A stretch of DNA of 53,881 nt from Butyrivibrio sp. NC3005 (GCF_000424545.1 NZ_AUKC01000023.1:6648-60528), one strand, 5' to 3'; positions 16,799 through 25,873 are shown, counted from the first letter of the stretch. Translations and numbers: made by a program. The notes: generated by a model not told the origin, from the letters alone.

Positions 16799-18694
16799 TT
16801 ACTCCCATATTTTTAATCTTAGAATAGACTTAGTTCCTTTGCTCAGTTTACTTTCAAGATTCAAGGAGCACCCTTCTCCATAGTATAGTTTAACCCTTTG
16901 AAAAACATTAGATAAACCTATGCTGTTTCTGGTATTGTCATGATACTGCATTTTAGAAAGTACATCCTGAATCTTCTCTTTGCTCATTCCTATACCATTG
17001 TCTTCTATTTCTATTTTCAAAAACTTTTCTTCCAATACTCTTTCACTAGGCAGTTTTTCATTTATATTTTTTTCATTTATAATTTTTTCATCTATTATTT
17101 TTTCTTGAATTATTACTTCTTTGAAAATACTAATCTTAATTTGTCCTCCTGTAAGAATACCTTCAAGACCGTGTACTATTGCATTCTCCACAAGGGGTTG
17201 TATCAGAAACGGCAGAATATAGATTTCATTTGTATCTACGTCTTTAGCAATATTTATATTATAGTTAACTCTATCCCCAAATCTTATATGCTGTATTTTA
17301 AGATATGTTTCTACCTGATCAAGTTCCTGCGACAGGGTAACATTGCGAGTACCTGTATTTTCCAGCACATACCGAAGTGATTTTCCAAGAAGTTTTATAG
17401 CAGCCGCAGTTTGTTTGCTGTCTCCTGTTAACGATAGCATTCTTATAATCTCTAAGGTATTGAAAAGAAAATGCGGATTTATCTGACTTGCCAGAAGATT
17501 ATACTCTATTTCCTGCTGCCTGTTGCGAAGTTCTTTTTCTCTCAGAATTCCCTTATATACAATAGCTTCCTGCTCTTTTATTCTCTTAACAGTCGTTAGT
17601 AAGTCAGCAAACGTTTCCTTAAGCTCATCATCATTTCCACTGAAATTCGTAATAATATCATAATCGCCAATACTTGCCTTATGCATTGCTTGTCGCAGAT
17701 TTTGAGTTCTTTTTGCAAAAGAATCTGAAAATTTCCAGATAATAATTGCCGGAATAATAGTAAGTAGAAATATCATCATTACGAAAAAGAAAGTCACAGC
17801 AAAAATATTTGTTTTAGAAAAAGGCTCATACACAGAAATAAAAATCTTATTTCCAGTAAGATATGTCTTTATAAAATCTGTATGTCCTAATATTTTCTCA
17901 TCGTTGTAATCAGATACGTTAGTAGCCTCTAAATCAATATACGGAATACAGTTTCTTATACTACTTACCTTTCCTGTTTTATGAATATCATCTGCATACA
18001 TACAGTAATCATTATCAGTTGTTATCTCTACAGAAAAATCATTTCTGCCTATCCTGTTTCGCAGATTATTATTATCAAGTGTAACAACAAGATAAGCATC
18101 ATCAATGTACGATGCAACCCACATTCTACGAACAAGTGCAAGTTCATAAACATCTTTTCCCAGACTGTCTTTTCTGACAATATAGCACCATTTTCCAGTA
18201 ACTGAAGTATTATCAAGTATTCTATTATTCTGGTATTGTTCATCTGAGACTATTTCTTTTCTTTGATTTTCCTGGCTTAAATTAGCCAACGTCTTTCTAT
18301 CTAAGTGTTCTATGTGACTGCTTTTAGGAATCGCCACGTTACTTGTGTAGAGTGTAACAGAAGAAACGTTAGCCTGATCTTGATAGAAATGATTAAGAGT
18401 ACTTTCAAGTGCATTTATCTCCAAATCACTTTCAAACTTTTTCTTTGAGAGTGTTTCAATATAATTGGTGTTGCTTACTATTGTCTCAGAAAATTCATAC
18501 ACTGTGGAAGTAATATCTGAGATAATTGCCTTTATGCGAGTTGTCTCTGCATTTATTAATGTGACATTTTCTCTTAGAAGCTGTTTGTTCATCTGCTTTA
18601 ATGCTGCCCCTCCCAGTATCCAAACCGGTACACATAACACTATAAGCAGCATTCGTATCTGAGATTTTACGCTTTTATTCTTAGTGTTTATCAA
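16799..18694 (-). CDS. Sensor histidine kinase (YesM-like)
   Basis: The 631-residue membrane protein has a helix near the N-terminus, an extracellular sensing region (about 35-295), a second helix (about 296-320), a HAMP region, the His-kinase motif SQINPHFLFNTLE with His408, and an ATPase domain with N-box VENAIVHGL and DNGIGM. Between the last two lies an unusual insert of EKI(I/N)-type five-residue repeats (about 525-560). The start is TTG, 11 bases after AAGGAG, and overlaps the upstream solute-binding gene by 14 bases. Kinase, regulator and binding protein look like one sensory module. Confidence 0.92.
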   Translation of the reverse strand: MINTKNKSVKSQIRMLLIVLCVPVWILGGAALKQMNKQLLRENVTLINAETTRIKAIISDITSTVYEFSETIVSNTNYIETLSKKKFESDLEINALESTLNHFYQDQANVSSVTLYTSNVAIPKSSHIEHLDRKTLANLSQENQRKEIVSDEQYQNNRILDNTSVTGKWCYIVRKDSLGKDVYELALVRRMWVASYIDDAYLVVTLDNNNLRNRIGRNDFSVEITTDNDYCMYADDIHKTGKVSSIRNCIPYIDLEATNVSDYNDEKILGHTDFIKTYLTGNKIFISVYEPFSKTNIFAVTFFFVMMIFLLTIIPAIIIWKFSDSFAKRTQNLRQAMHKASIGDYDIITNFSGNDDELKETFADLLTTVKRIKEQEAIVYKGILREKELRNRQQEIEYNLLASQINPHFLFNTLEIIRMLSLTGDSKQTAAAIKLLGKSLRYVLENTGTRNVTLSQELDQVETYLKIQHIRFGDRVNYNINIAKDVDTNEIYILPFLIQPLVENAIVHGLEGILTGGQIKISIFKEVIIQEKIIDEKIINEKNINEKLPSERVLEEKFLKIEIEDNGIGMSKEKIQDVLSKMQYHDNTRNSIGLSNVFQRVKLYYGEGCSLNLESKLSKGTKSILRLKIWE

Positions 18695-20399
18695 TTATTG
18701 ACCTGCTCCTTGCATAATCTTCTTCGAAAACCTTATCAAAACCAATACTTTTTACCATCTTAACCATATCTTTAAAATACGATTCAAATTTCTCATCATC
18801 CTTAGCAAAAACCATTTTCCAGCTATAATCTATTATTATCTGTCTACATTTTTCTTTTATTGCCACTAGTTCCGGACTATAGTCAGGCATTGCAATATTA
18901 TCTCCTGGGAAAACCATAAGCATATTATTATTCGACAGATATTCTATAGGAAGAAGCGATGTATTATAGTATGCTTGCCAGGATTGTGACAGTTTTGTTG
19001 CAGTCTTTTTCTTATAATCATCCCAGGTTAGATAATTATAGGAAATTCCCGTATCTTCATCTTTATTCAACACTCCTACAGACTTATAATTTAGTGCACA
19101 ACACCCATCTCTCCAAGTACCCTCACCAAGGCTTTTGGGAAGAGGAATATCTTCACCATTTACAATTAGCTTTTCACCAAGACTGGTAATAACAGGTTTA
19201 TCATCTACAATGTCCCAACATATTCCTTTAGGTCCTGCTGTACTTCCGTTTTCTGTTTCTGATGCCATAATTCCCTCAAAAGAATACAACCAGTCAATAA
19301 ACTCTGCTACTCTCTGCGGGTCTTCACAGTTTCTTCCCATCATTATTCCTGTTCCAACTTTTCCATCTGGCATGCATCCATATTCTAGACACTTCATATC
19401 ATCAATAATAACTGTAGCAAAACCTTTGCCTTCCTCTATATGTTCGACAGTATTGTAATGACCTGCGCCAAGCCATGGCCAAAAAGAATATAGAATCCTT
19501 CCCTCTTTATATTTCTGCGCCACCATATCAAATGTCTGATTATACGAATCAGGATCCACAAGTCCGAGCTTATTGGCTTCATAGAAAAATCTCAATGCCT
19601 CTTTATATATTCCATCATTGTCGATTATGCTCTGAATGCATGAACCGTCTGCACGCGGAAATGCAAATCCAATCTGAGTAAAACCGTACATGCCTCTAAT
19701 TGCATCTGTATTCTGCATAGAATCGTTATCCCAGTCATGAAAAAGAGAAATTGAATATATTTTTTCTCCATTATTTTGAGCATTTGCATAATCCTGCATT
19801 CTTTTTAAAACTCTCAAAAACTCTTTTGAATTTTTTATATTAGGGCTTCCAATAGCCGTATATATGTCCCATCTTATAGACGGTGCAACTGTTGGTTCTA
19901 TTGCATTACAGGGCTTACTACTGTTTAGTGATGAAATTTCTGAAGGAACTGCCCACATTCCTTTTATTTCAGCAAGACTTGATGCCTTTAAAATTGCTTT
20001 TTCATATTTTTTTAAATTGGGACAATTATCCATATATGGTGTGAAATCAAGAATTAAATCTGAAGAAACCAAATCCTTAAGCCGGCTTTGGTCTAAGTTT
20101 GTAATGATGATATCCCCCAAATTTCCATTAGCACACCTCGTCTGAAAAAGTTTATTTCCTCCTCCTGCAACGTTAGGCGCAATGATATTAAGTTCAATAT
20201 TGAATTTATCTTTTATAAGTTTTGCATACCATCCTGACTGCAAACCTTGATAATTAGCCTGACTATCGAACACATCCAGTACAAGCGCCTTTTTATTTGA
20301 TTTCCTACAATCTGCAAAAGATTTGTATCCTAGATGTGCTGATAGACATACAGTTATAATAATGAACGAAATAACTACCCTCTTAGTTCTTTTGCTCAA
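18681..20399 (-). CDS. Extracellular solute-binding protein of the sensor module
   Basis: The 572-residue protein has an N-terminal hydrophobic segment (VVISFIIITVCLSAHLGY) without a clear lipobox, so it is either secreted or anchored by that helix. The rest is a solute-binding fold like that of the importer's lipoprotein (segments GRILYSFWPWLGAGHYNT and FIDWLYSFEGIMASETENG). The start is TTG seven bases after AGGGGG. It overlaps the kinase gene, which suggests that it presents a ligand to the kinase rather than to the permeases; it might also serve the importer. Confidence 0.82.
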   Translation of the reverse strand: MSKRTKRVVISFIIITVCLSAHLGYKSFADCRKSNKKALVLDVFDSQANYQGLQSGWYAKLIKDKFNIELNIIAPNVAGGGNKLFQTRCANGNLGDIIITNLDQSRLKDLVSSDLILDFTPYMDNCPNLKKYEKAILKASSLAEIKGMWAVPSEISSLNSSKPCNAIEPTVAPSIRWDIYTAIGSPNIKNSKEFLRVLKRMQDYANAQNNGEKIYSISLFHDWDNDSMQNTDAIRGMYGFTQIGFAFPRADGSCIQSIIDNDGIYKEALRFFYEANKLGLVDPDSYNQTFDMVAQKYKEGRILYSFWPWLGAGHYNTVEHIEEGKGFATVIIDDMKCLEYGCMPDGKVGTGIMMGRNCEDPQRVAEFIDWLYSFEGIMASETENGSTAGPKGICWDIVDDKPVITSLGEKLIVNGEDIPLPKSLGEGTWRDGCCALNYKSVGVLNKDEDTGISYNYLTWDDYKKKTATKLSQSWQAYYNTSLLPIEYLSNNNMLMVFPGDNIAMPDYSPELVAIKEKCRQIIIDYSWKMVFAKDDEKFESYFKDMVKMVKSIGFDKVFEEDYARSRSIIDKH

Positions 20400-20423
20400 C
20401 TATATTCCCCCTAAAGCCCTGTA

Positions 20424-21356
20424 TTATAGACCTGTTGTTTCGTCTAATCCCAGCATTATATTCATATTCTGAATTGCAGCGCCGGATGCACCTTTCCCAA
20501 GATTATCAAATACTGATGTAATACCTGTCTGAGCTCCGTTTCCATAGACATATATATCAATTTTATTGGTTCCCTGCAAAGAGTTTGCATAAATTTTGTC
20601 TTTTGGTTCATCGAAATCTTTAACAGTAATAAAACAGGAATCCGCATAATACTCTTTCATAGCCTTACAGATTCCTCTGCTGTCTATTCCATCCTTCAAA
20701 AGACTGTTTTGAAGAAGAATTGTCGTAGCCATTCCCTTATAATAATCATCTACTATTGGAAGAAATGCAGGTGGATTTGTAAGTCCTGTCATTTTCATCA
20801 TCTCCGGAATATGCTTGTGTTTTAGAGCAAGACCGTACAATGCAGGAGATGATAATAAAGAATCCCTATTTTCTTCTTCATACTCCTGAATCATTTTTTT
20901 GCCGCCACCTGAATAACCAGTTAAAGATGTACATGTCATTGGATAGTCAGCTGGAAGAATTCCTGTTCTTACAAGTGGTGCCACTATTGAAATAAAGCCT
21001 GTTGCATGACATCCCGGATTTGCAATTCTCTTTCCTTTGCTGATTTTTTCTCTCTGTTTATTGGAAAGTTCTGGAAATCCATATACCCAGTTATCATCTG
21101 TTCTATGTGCTGTAGATGCATCAATTACTCTAACTTTATCGTTTTCAATTAAAGAAACTGCCTCTCTTGCACCATCATCAGGCAAACATAAAAAGACAAT
21201 ATCTGCGCTGTTTAAAAACTTCTTTCGTTCCTCAATATCATGCCTTTTATCCTCATCTATTCGAAGCAGTTCCAAATCATCACGACTGCTTATTCTCTCA
21301 TAAATCTGAAGACCTGTTGTTCCACTTTGACCATCAATATAAACTTTAGTTTTCAT
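20424..21356 (-). CDS. argC: N-acetyl-gamma-glutamyl-phosphate reductase, type 2
   Basis: The 310-residue enzyme catalyses the NADPH-dependent third step of arginine synthesis. It has the type-2 N-terminus VYIDGQSGTTGLQIYERI and the catalytic Cys in NPGCHATGF; the length (310 versus about 345 for type 1) also fits type 2. No other arg gene is near. The next gene, a solute-binding protein, starts 24 bases after its stop, so argC may be cotranscribed with the sugar-sensor module. Confidence 0.94.
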   Translation of the reverse strand: MKTKVYIDGQSGTTGLQIYERISSRDDLELLRIDEDKRHDIEERKKFLNSADIVFLCLPDDGAREAVSLIENDKVRVIDASTAHRTDDNWVYGFPELSNKQREKISKGKRIANPGCHATGFISIVAPLVRTGILPADYPMTCTSLTGYSGGGKKMIQEYEEENRDSLLSSPALYGLALKHKHIPEMMKMTGLTNPPAFLPIVDDYYKGMATTILLQNSLLKDGIDSRGICKAMKEYYADSCFITVKDFDEPKDKIYANSLQGTNKIDIYVYGNGAQTGITSVFDNLGKGASGAAIQNMNIMLGLDETTGL

Positions 21357-21385
21357 AGTAAAATCCTTTCAAAGATATTATCTAA

Positions 21386-21484
21386 AGATTTTTGTCACTT
21401 CGTTTAAAAAGCAATGCAAACTAGCTATTTAAAAAATGCTTAAACTTGAACCAGTTTGTTAGCCTATGAACCAGTCTGACTTTA
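21386..21484 (-). repeat. Degenerate copy of repeat A in the argC leader
   Basis: On the plus strand GATTTTTGTCACTTCG, GCAAACTAGC and AACCAGTTTG appear in the order of a reverse copy of repeat A, but the AAGGCGAAGCCTT hairpin is lost. It lies between the promoter at 21489-21517 and argC, so it is transcribed as part of the leader. Confidence 0.7.
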
Positions 21485-21488
21485 CTAC

Positions 21489-21517
21489 ATTATAGAAATA
21501 AAGTGATGGCTTTTCAA
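21489..21517 (-). promoter_or_regulatory. Sigma-A promoter of argC
   Basis: On the minus strand TTGAAA (21517-21512), a 17-base spacer and a perfect TATAAT (21494-21489) lie immediately after the hemW stop. The leader to argC would be about 125 bases. Confidence 0.75.
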
Positions 21518-21522
21518 GTAGC

Positions 21523-22842
21523 TTAATAGAGAAGTTCTGCTAAAACAGCATTACTTACAGCGATTCCCTTTTTAGTAAAAAAAAGTCGTCCATCTTTTTC
21601 ATCTAGAAGAGATGCTTTGATAAACTGATTAATTTTCTGGCCATAATCTTTATAAATTGGCTCTTTAAAGGTATCCTCATAGTCTTTTAAAGCAATCCCC
21701 CTGCATAACCGTAGTCCAAGCAAAATAAACTCTTCTTTCTGCTCACTTACAGATAATTCTTGATAGTCTTCCACAAAATTTTTAACTGGAATTGATGAAT
21801 CTGTATTTTTATTTTGCCAAAATGATATATAGTCCTCAATACTTCGCGGATTGGACCATCTACTTTCTTTATAAAGGCTAGCCGCCCCTATTCCAAATCC
21901 AAGATATTCACCTCTTGTCCAGTATGCTTTATTATGCCTGCATTCATAATCACCATCATTTCTTGCATAATTTGAAATTTCATATCTATGATAGCCGTTT
22001 TGAGCTAAAAATTCTTCTGTAAAATCATACATGGCACGTTCCTCATTTTCTGTTGGAAGAGGAGGCCATTGTACATCCGCATTTTTACTATTTTCACGCA
22101 GCTCTGCAACTTTACCTTTGGATATCAGTTCCGACTCCACATCATAATTATCTCTATCTACAACTTCACTGTAATGCTCATAAAATGGTGTTCCTTCTTC
22201 GATAATAAGACTATAGGCAGAGATATGTTCAGGCTTTAAACTAACTGCTTTCGATAATGTTCTAGACCATGAGTCAAAGCTTTGCCCTGGAATTGCACTC
22301 ATCAAATCTATATTGATATTATCAAAACCTGCACTTCTTGCATCTTCAAAAGTTTTTAAAAAGGTCTTACTATCGTGTATTCTTCCAAGAATCTTTAATT
22401 CATCATCATTTAATGACTGACAGCCTATACTTATCCTGTTTATCCCAGCCTTTTTATATAAACAAAGCTTTTCTTTTGTTACTGTTCCCGGATTAACCTC
22501 GATAGAAAATTCGATATTCTTTGCGTATGTAAAACAGTCATGAACAGTTTTGCATATTTTCTCTAATAATGATACTGGGATTGATGAAGGTGTCCCTCCA
22601 CCTATAAAAACTGTTTTGACTGTGCTGTGGTTTGTTTTTTTTCCATAAAACCTTATTTCTTCAATCAGCGCATTTACATATTGCTCCTGCTTGTTAAGCA
22701 CCGCTGGAAATGATAAAAAATCACAGTATGCACATTTTCTAACGCAAAAAGGTATATGAATATAAATGGCCAGATCGCATGCTGCTTTCTGGCCGTTGTT
22801 ATTATTTGTAAGTTCAATTGGTTTATCAAATGAATTCATCAT
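21523..22842 (-). CDS. hemW: HemW, radical SAM heme chaperone
   Basis: The 439-residue protein has the radical-SAM cluster motif CVRKCAYC (CxxxCxxC), then FIGGGTPS, SIGCQSLND and NIDLMSAIPGQ, and the HemW C-terminal domain with GYHRYEISNYAR and YWTRGEYLGFGIGA. Members once called coproporphyrinogen dehydrogenase bind heme. It is longer than usual (about 380) because of an insert of roughly 35 residues after EEGTPFYEHY (DVESELISKGKVAEL region). No good ribosome site precedes the ATG-ATG start. It follows lepA by 52 bases, a common pairing in Firmicutes. Confidence 0.92.
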   Translation of the reverse strand: MMNSFDKPIELTNNNNGQKAACDLAIYIHIPFCVRKCAYCDFLSFPAVLNKQEQYVNALIEEIRFYGKKTNHSTVKTVFIGGGTPSSIPVSLLEKICKTVHDCFTYAKNIEFSIEVNPGTVTKEKLCLYKKAGINRISIGCQSLNDDELKILGRIHDSKTFLKTFEDARSAGFDNINIDLMSAIPGQSFDSWSRTLSKAVSLKPEHISAYSLIIEEGTPFYEHYSEVVDRDNYDVESELISKGKVAELRENSKNADVQWPPLPTENEERAMYDFTEEFLAQNGYHRYEISNYARNDGDYECRHNKAYWTRGEYLGFGIGAASLYKESRWSNPRSIEDYISFWQNKNTDSSIPVKNFVEDYQELSVSEQKEEFILLGLRLCRGIALKDYEDTFKEPIYKDYGQKINQFIKASLLDEKDGRLFFTKKGIAVSNAVLAELLY

Positions 22843-22894
22843 AATTTTTTATTATTCGACTGAATACAGTCCGTTTTGCTGTTTGAATATTTTA

Positions 22895-24712
22895 TCACTT
22901 ATCTTCATCTAGCTTAAGAACGCTAAGGAATGCAGACTGAGGTACTTCTACGCTACCAATCTGGCGCATTTTCTTCTTTCCTTCCTTCTGCTTCTCCAAA
23001 AGTTTCTTCTTACGGCTGATATCACCACCATAGCACTTGGCAAGTACATCCTTACGAAGAGCTTTGACGGTTTCTCTAGCGATAACTTTTCCACCAACAG
23101 CAGCCTGAATAGGAATTTCGAACAAGTGTCTTGGAATCTCTTCTTTAAGCTTCTCGCACATCTTTCTTCCTCGCTCATAAGCACCGTCCTTATGTACGAT
23201 AAAGCTAAGAGCATCGACATTATCTTTATTGATAAGAATATCAAGCTTCACTAATTCTGAACGCTCATATCCTTTCATTTCATAATCAAAAGATGCATAT
23301 CCTCTTGATCTAGACTTAAGAGCATCAAAGAAATCGTAAATAATCTCATTAAGTGGAAGCTCATATTTTAAGATAGCTCTTGTCGTTTCCACATAATCTG
23401 TTGAGATATATTTTCCACGCCTTTCCTGACAAAGCTGCATAATAGAACCGATATACTCTGTTGTTACCATTATTTCACCATTAACAATAGGTTCTTCCAT
23501 GTATTCAATCTCTGATGGATCTGGAAGGTTGGATGGATTAGTCAAATCAAAAACTGTTCCATCAGTCTTGTGAATTTTATATACAACGCCTGGAGCAGTG
23601 GTAACAAGATCAAGGTTGTATTCTCTTTCTAAACGTTCCTGTATAACCTCGAGATGTAAAAGTCCAAGGAATCCACATCTAAAACCAAATCCAAGTGCCT
23701 GAGAAGTCTCTGGCTCATAGAAAAGAGACGCATCATTTAACTGCAGCTTTTCTAAAGCATCTCTAAGTTCAGGATATCTTGCAGAATCAGCAGGGTATAT
23801 TCCACAATATACCATAGGCATTACCTGCTTATATCCAGGAAGAGGCTCTGCACATGGTGCGTCAGCATCTGTTACTGTGTCGCCTACTCTGGACTCTTTG
23901 ATATTCTTAATAGATGCTGTGAAATAACCTACCATTCCAGGTGTAAGTTCATCGCAGGCGATAAACTGTCCCGGTCCAAAGTAACCTACTTCAACAACTT
24001 CTTCAACTGCACCTGTTGACATGAATTTAACCTTCATGCCTTTTTTAAGGATTCCATCTCTTACTCGCAGAAATACAATAACTCCTCGGTAAGGGTCATA
24101 AGTTGAATCAAAAATAAGAGCCTTTAATGGTGCCTTATCATCTCCATCAGGAGCTGGAATAGCTGTAACTACCTTCTCAAGAACTTCCTCAATTCCGATT
24201 CCATTTTTGGCAGAAATAAGCGGAGCATCAGAGGCATCAATGCCTATCACATCTTCTATTTCTTGCTTAACTTCATCTGCCTGAGCACTTGGCAAGTCAA
24301 TCTTATTGATTACTGGAAAAACGTCCAAATCATGATCAAGTGCAAGATATACATTAGCAAGTGTCTGAGCTTCTACTCCCTGAGTTGCATCTACAACAAG
24401 AATAGCTCCATCACAAGCAGCAAGACTTCGGCTTACCTCATATCCAAAGTCAACATGACCTGGAGTATCTATCATATTGAAAATATATTCATTACCATCT
24501 TTTGCTTTATATACCATTCGTACAGCCTGACTCTTTATGGTAATTCCTCTTTCTCTCTCGATATCCATATTATCGAGAACCTGTGCGCTCATCTCTCTGC
24601 TTGTCAAAACACCAGTCTTCTCAATAAGACGATCAGCCAAAGTGGATTTACCATGATCAATGTGAGCTACTATACAAAAATTTCTAATTTTACTTTGTTC
24701 TATTGCAGACAT
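22895..24712 (-). CDS. lepA: Elongation factor 4 (LepA)
   Basis: The 605-residue translational GTPase has G1 [10 protein letters not shown]3 [13 protein letters not shown]4 NKIDLPSA and the LepA-specific C-terminus with [17 protein letters not shown]. It acts on ribosomes, where it is linked to back-translocation and assembly. The length is standard. GATGAGG precedes the ATG. It forms a unit with hemW and is divergent from rpsT. Confidence 0.97.
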   Translation of the reverse strand: MSAIEQSKIRNFCIVAHIDHGKSTLADRLIEKTGVLTSREMSAQVLDNMDIERERGITIKSQAVRMVYKAKDGNEYIFNMIDTPGHVDFGYEVSRSLAACDGAILVVDATQGVEAQTLANVYLALDHDLDVFPVINKIDLPSAQADEVKQEIEDVIGIDASDAPLISAKNGIGIEEVLEKVVTAIPAPDGDDKAPLKALIFDSTYDPYRGVIVFLRVRDGILKKGMKVKFMSTGAVEEVVEVGYFGPGQFIACDELTPGMVGYFTASIKNIKESRVGDTVTDADAPCAEPLPGYKQVMPMVYCGIYPADSARYPELRDALEKLQLNDASLFYEPETSQALGFGFRCGFLGLLHLEVIQERLEREYNLDLVTTAPGVVYKIHKTDGTVFDLTNPSNLPDPSEIEYMEEPIVNGEIMVTTEYIGSIMQLCQERRGKYISTDYVETTRAILKYELPLNEIIYDFFDALKSRSRGYASFDYEMKGYERSELVKLDILINKDNVDALSFIVHKDGAYERGRKMCEKLKEEIPRHLFEIPIQAAVGGKVIARETVKALRKDVLAKCYGGDISRKKKLLEKQKEGKKKMRQIGSVEVPQSAFLSVLKLDEDK

Positions 24713-24927
24713 ATAATCCTCATCTTATACTATATTTAATGAATTCTAGTTAATGTTTCTCGCTTTCGCTCGATACATTAACTATTCGGGATGATATTAT
24801 AGTTTGCTTCGCAAAATCATCCCTCACATTTGAATTCTTTCTTATGCAGTCAGCGGCTATGCGTTTCCTGCTACCTGTGAACAGTTACTATCCTAACATA
24901 TTTAGGGTTGAATTTCTACAATAAGTA

Positions 24928-24956
24928 TTGACATTTTGATGATTTTCTTCTAAAAT
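24928..24956 (+). promoter_or_regulatory. Sigma-A promoter of rpsT
   Basis: A consensus TTGACA (24928-24933), a 17-base spacer and TAAAAT (24951-24956) precede rpsT by about 100 bases. Confidence 0.85.
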
Positions 24957-24969
24957 TTATGCCATATGT

Positions 24970-25003
24970 GAACGTTCGCTGTCCGTGTCCGGCTTGAATG
25001 TTC
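24970..25003 (+). promoter_or_regulatory. Leader hairpin of rpsT
   Basis: GAACGTTC (24970-24977) pairs with GAATGTTC (24996-25003), with one G-U, around an 18-base loop. It lies in the approximately 90-base 5' leader. An autoregulatory site for S20 is possible but unproven. Confidence 0.45.
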
Positions 25004-25052
25004 CTGCAATTATTTTAAGTTAATAGGATATTAATCTGGAGGTAATCTAATC

Positions 25053-25313
25053 ATGGCAAATATTAAGTCTGCTAAGAAGAGAGTTCTGACAAGCGCTAAG
25101 CGTGCAGATCGTAATCAGGCTATCAAGTCTGCTGTTAAGACAGAAATTAAGAAGGTAAGATCCGCTATCGATGCTGGCAACAAGGAAGATGCTGCTAAGG
25201 CTCTTATCTGTGCTACATCCGCTATCGATAAGGCTGAGTCTAAGGGTGTATTCAAGAAGAATACAGCTTCCCGTAAAGTTTCTCGCCTTGCTAAAGCTGT
25301 AGCAAAGATGTAA
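25053..25313 (+). CDS. rpsT: 30S ribosomal protein S20
   Basis: The 86-residue basic protein begins MANIKSAKKRVLTSAKRA, typical of bS20, which binds 16S rRNA early in assembly. A GGAGG precedes the ATG by nine bases. It is one of only two substantial genes on the plus strand and is a single-gene unit with promoter and terminator. Confidence 0.97.
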   Translation: MANIKSAKKRVLTSAKRADRNQAIKSAVKTEIKKVRSAIDAGNKEDAAKALICATSAIDKAESKGVFKKNTASRKVSRLAKAVAKM

Positions 25314-25359
25314 TTTTCATCTTTTCTTACTGTAAACTTTATATTACAATAAACTTCTT

Positions 25360-25401
25360 AAAAAGGTGTGTAAAATGAATTTTCATTTTACACACCTTTT
25401 T
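25360..25401. terminator. Bidirectional terminator, perfect 19-bp stem
   Basis: Arms 25360-25378 and 25383-25401 are perfectly complementary with a four-base loop; the stem begins with A5 and ends with T5. It serves rpsT (plus) and the convergent small gene at 25411-25665 (minus). Confidence 0.92.
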
Positions 25402-25410
25402 AGTAAGATT

Positions 25411-25665
25411 TTATCTTCTAGCCCATGTAAGTCCATTTGCAGACTCCATAAGCTTTCTTATCTCATTCATCATGGCAACACAAGCTGATGATTCATCACT
25501 ATAGTGCTGTGTTCCAACTTTTTCCTTATCATCTTTAAAGAAAATATCCCATCCATCAGTAGACTTTATCAGGCATATGCGATTTTTATGTTCTTTTCCA
25601 ATCTTATAATATTTCTTCGGAACAAGATGTTCCTTAAAAAAGTGTTTCAAATCCTTGATATTCAT
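25411..25665 (-). CDS. Small conserved-looking protein of unknown function
   Basis: The 84-residue protein starts MNIKDLKHFFKEHLVPKKYY and ends NGLTWARR. I do not recognise it. The alternation of basic and aromatic residues (KIGKEHKNRICLIKSTDGWDIFFKDD) suggests a small beta-rich soluble domain. The start at 25665 is set by GAGGAGG eight bases upstream; a longer frame would add 15 residues without a ribosome site. It has its own promoter (25732-25760) and shares a terminator with rpsT. Confidence 0.75.
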   Translation of the reverse strand: MNIKDLKHFFKEHLVPKKYYKIGKEHKNRICLIKSTDGWDIFFKDDKEKVGTQHYSDESSACVAMMNEIRKLMESANGLTWARR

Positions 25666-25731
25666 TGATATAGCCTCCTCAAAACGAAGCGGTATTCTTT
25701 CCAGCTTCATATAGTTTTAATTACTACATAT

Positions 25732-25760
25732 ACTATACCACTGCACCACATTGATAGCAA
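25732..25760 (-). promoter_or_regulatory. Promoter of the small gene at 25411-25665
   Basis: On the minus strand TTGCTA (25760-25755), a 17-base spacer and TATAGT (25737-25732). Confidence 0.6.
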
Positions 25761-25787
25761 GACAATTAACTAACTAACAACTAAAGT

Positions 25788-25830
25788 CACAAAAATACAG
25801 CCTGCTCACAAAAGTAAACAGACTGCATTT
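25788..25830 (-). terminator. Terminator of the CobW operon
   Basis: On the minus strand AAATGCAGTCTG (25830-25819) pairs with CAGGCTGTATTT (25804-25793) with two G-U pairs, followed by TTG. It lies 43 bases past the stop of the second GTPase. Confidence 0.7.
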
Positions 25831-25873
25831 CAAACTTATAATCACCTTAAATATATTTTAAACTTTTAGCTTT

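Larger units (their letters stand above)
24713..25052. other. Divergent lepA-rpsT spacer with two cruciform hairpins
   Basis: The 340-base spacer holds hairpin TAGTTAATGT/ACATTAACTA (24747-24756 with 24775-24784) and hairpin GGGATGAT/ATCATCCC (24788-24795 with 24816-24823) with an inner TTTGC-TTC-GCAAA stem. Both lie between two GAATTCT copies (24741 and 24832). The rpsT promoter and leader hairpin follow at 24928-25003. No gene is seen; only a weak TATAGT-like -10 faces lepA. Confidence 0.7.

Noticed and set aside
16940..17380. Plus-strand frame of 146 residues rich in Phe and Tyr
   Set aside because: It lies opposite the kinase gene across its AT-rich repeat; no ribosome site or recognisable protein.
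24263..24739. Plus-strand frame of 158 residues opposite lepA
   Set aside because: It is antisense to the conserved GTPase domain and has no ribosome site.
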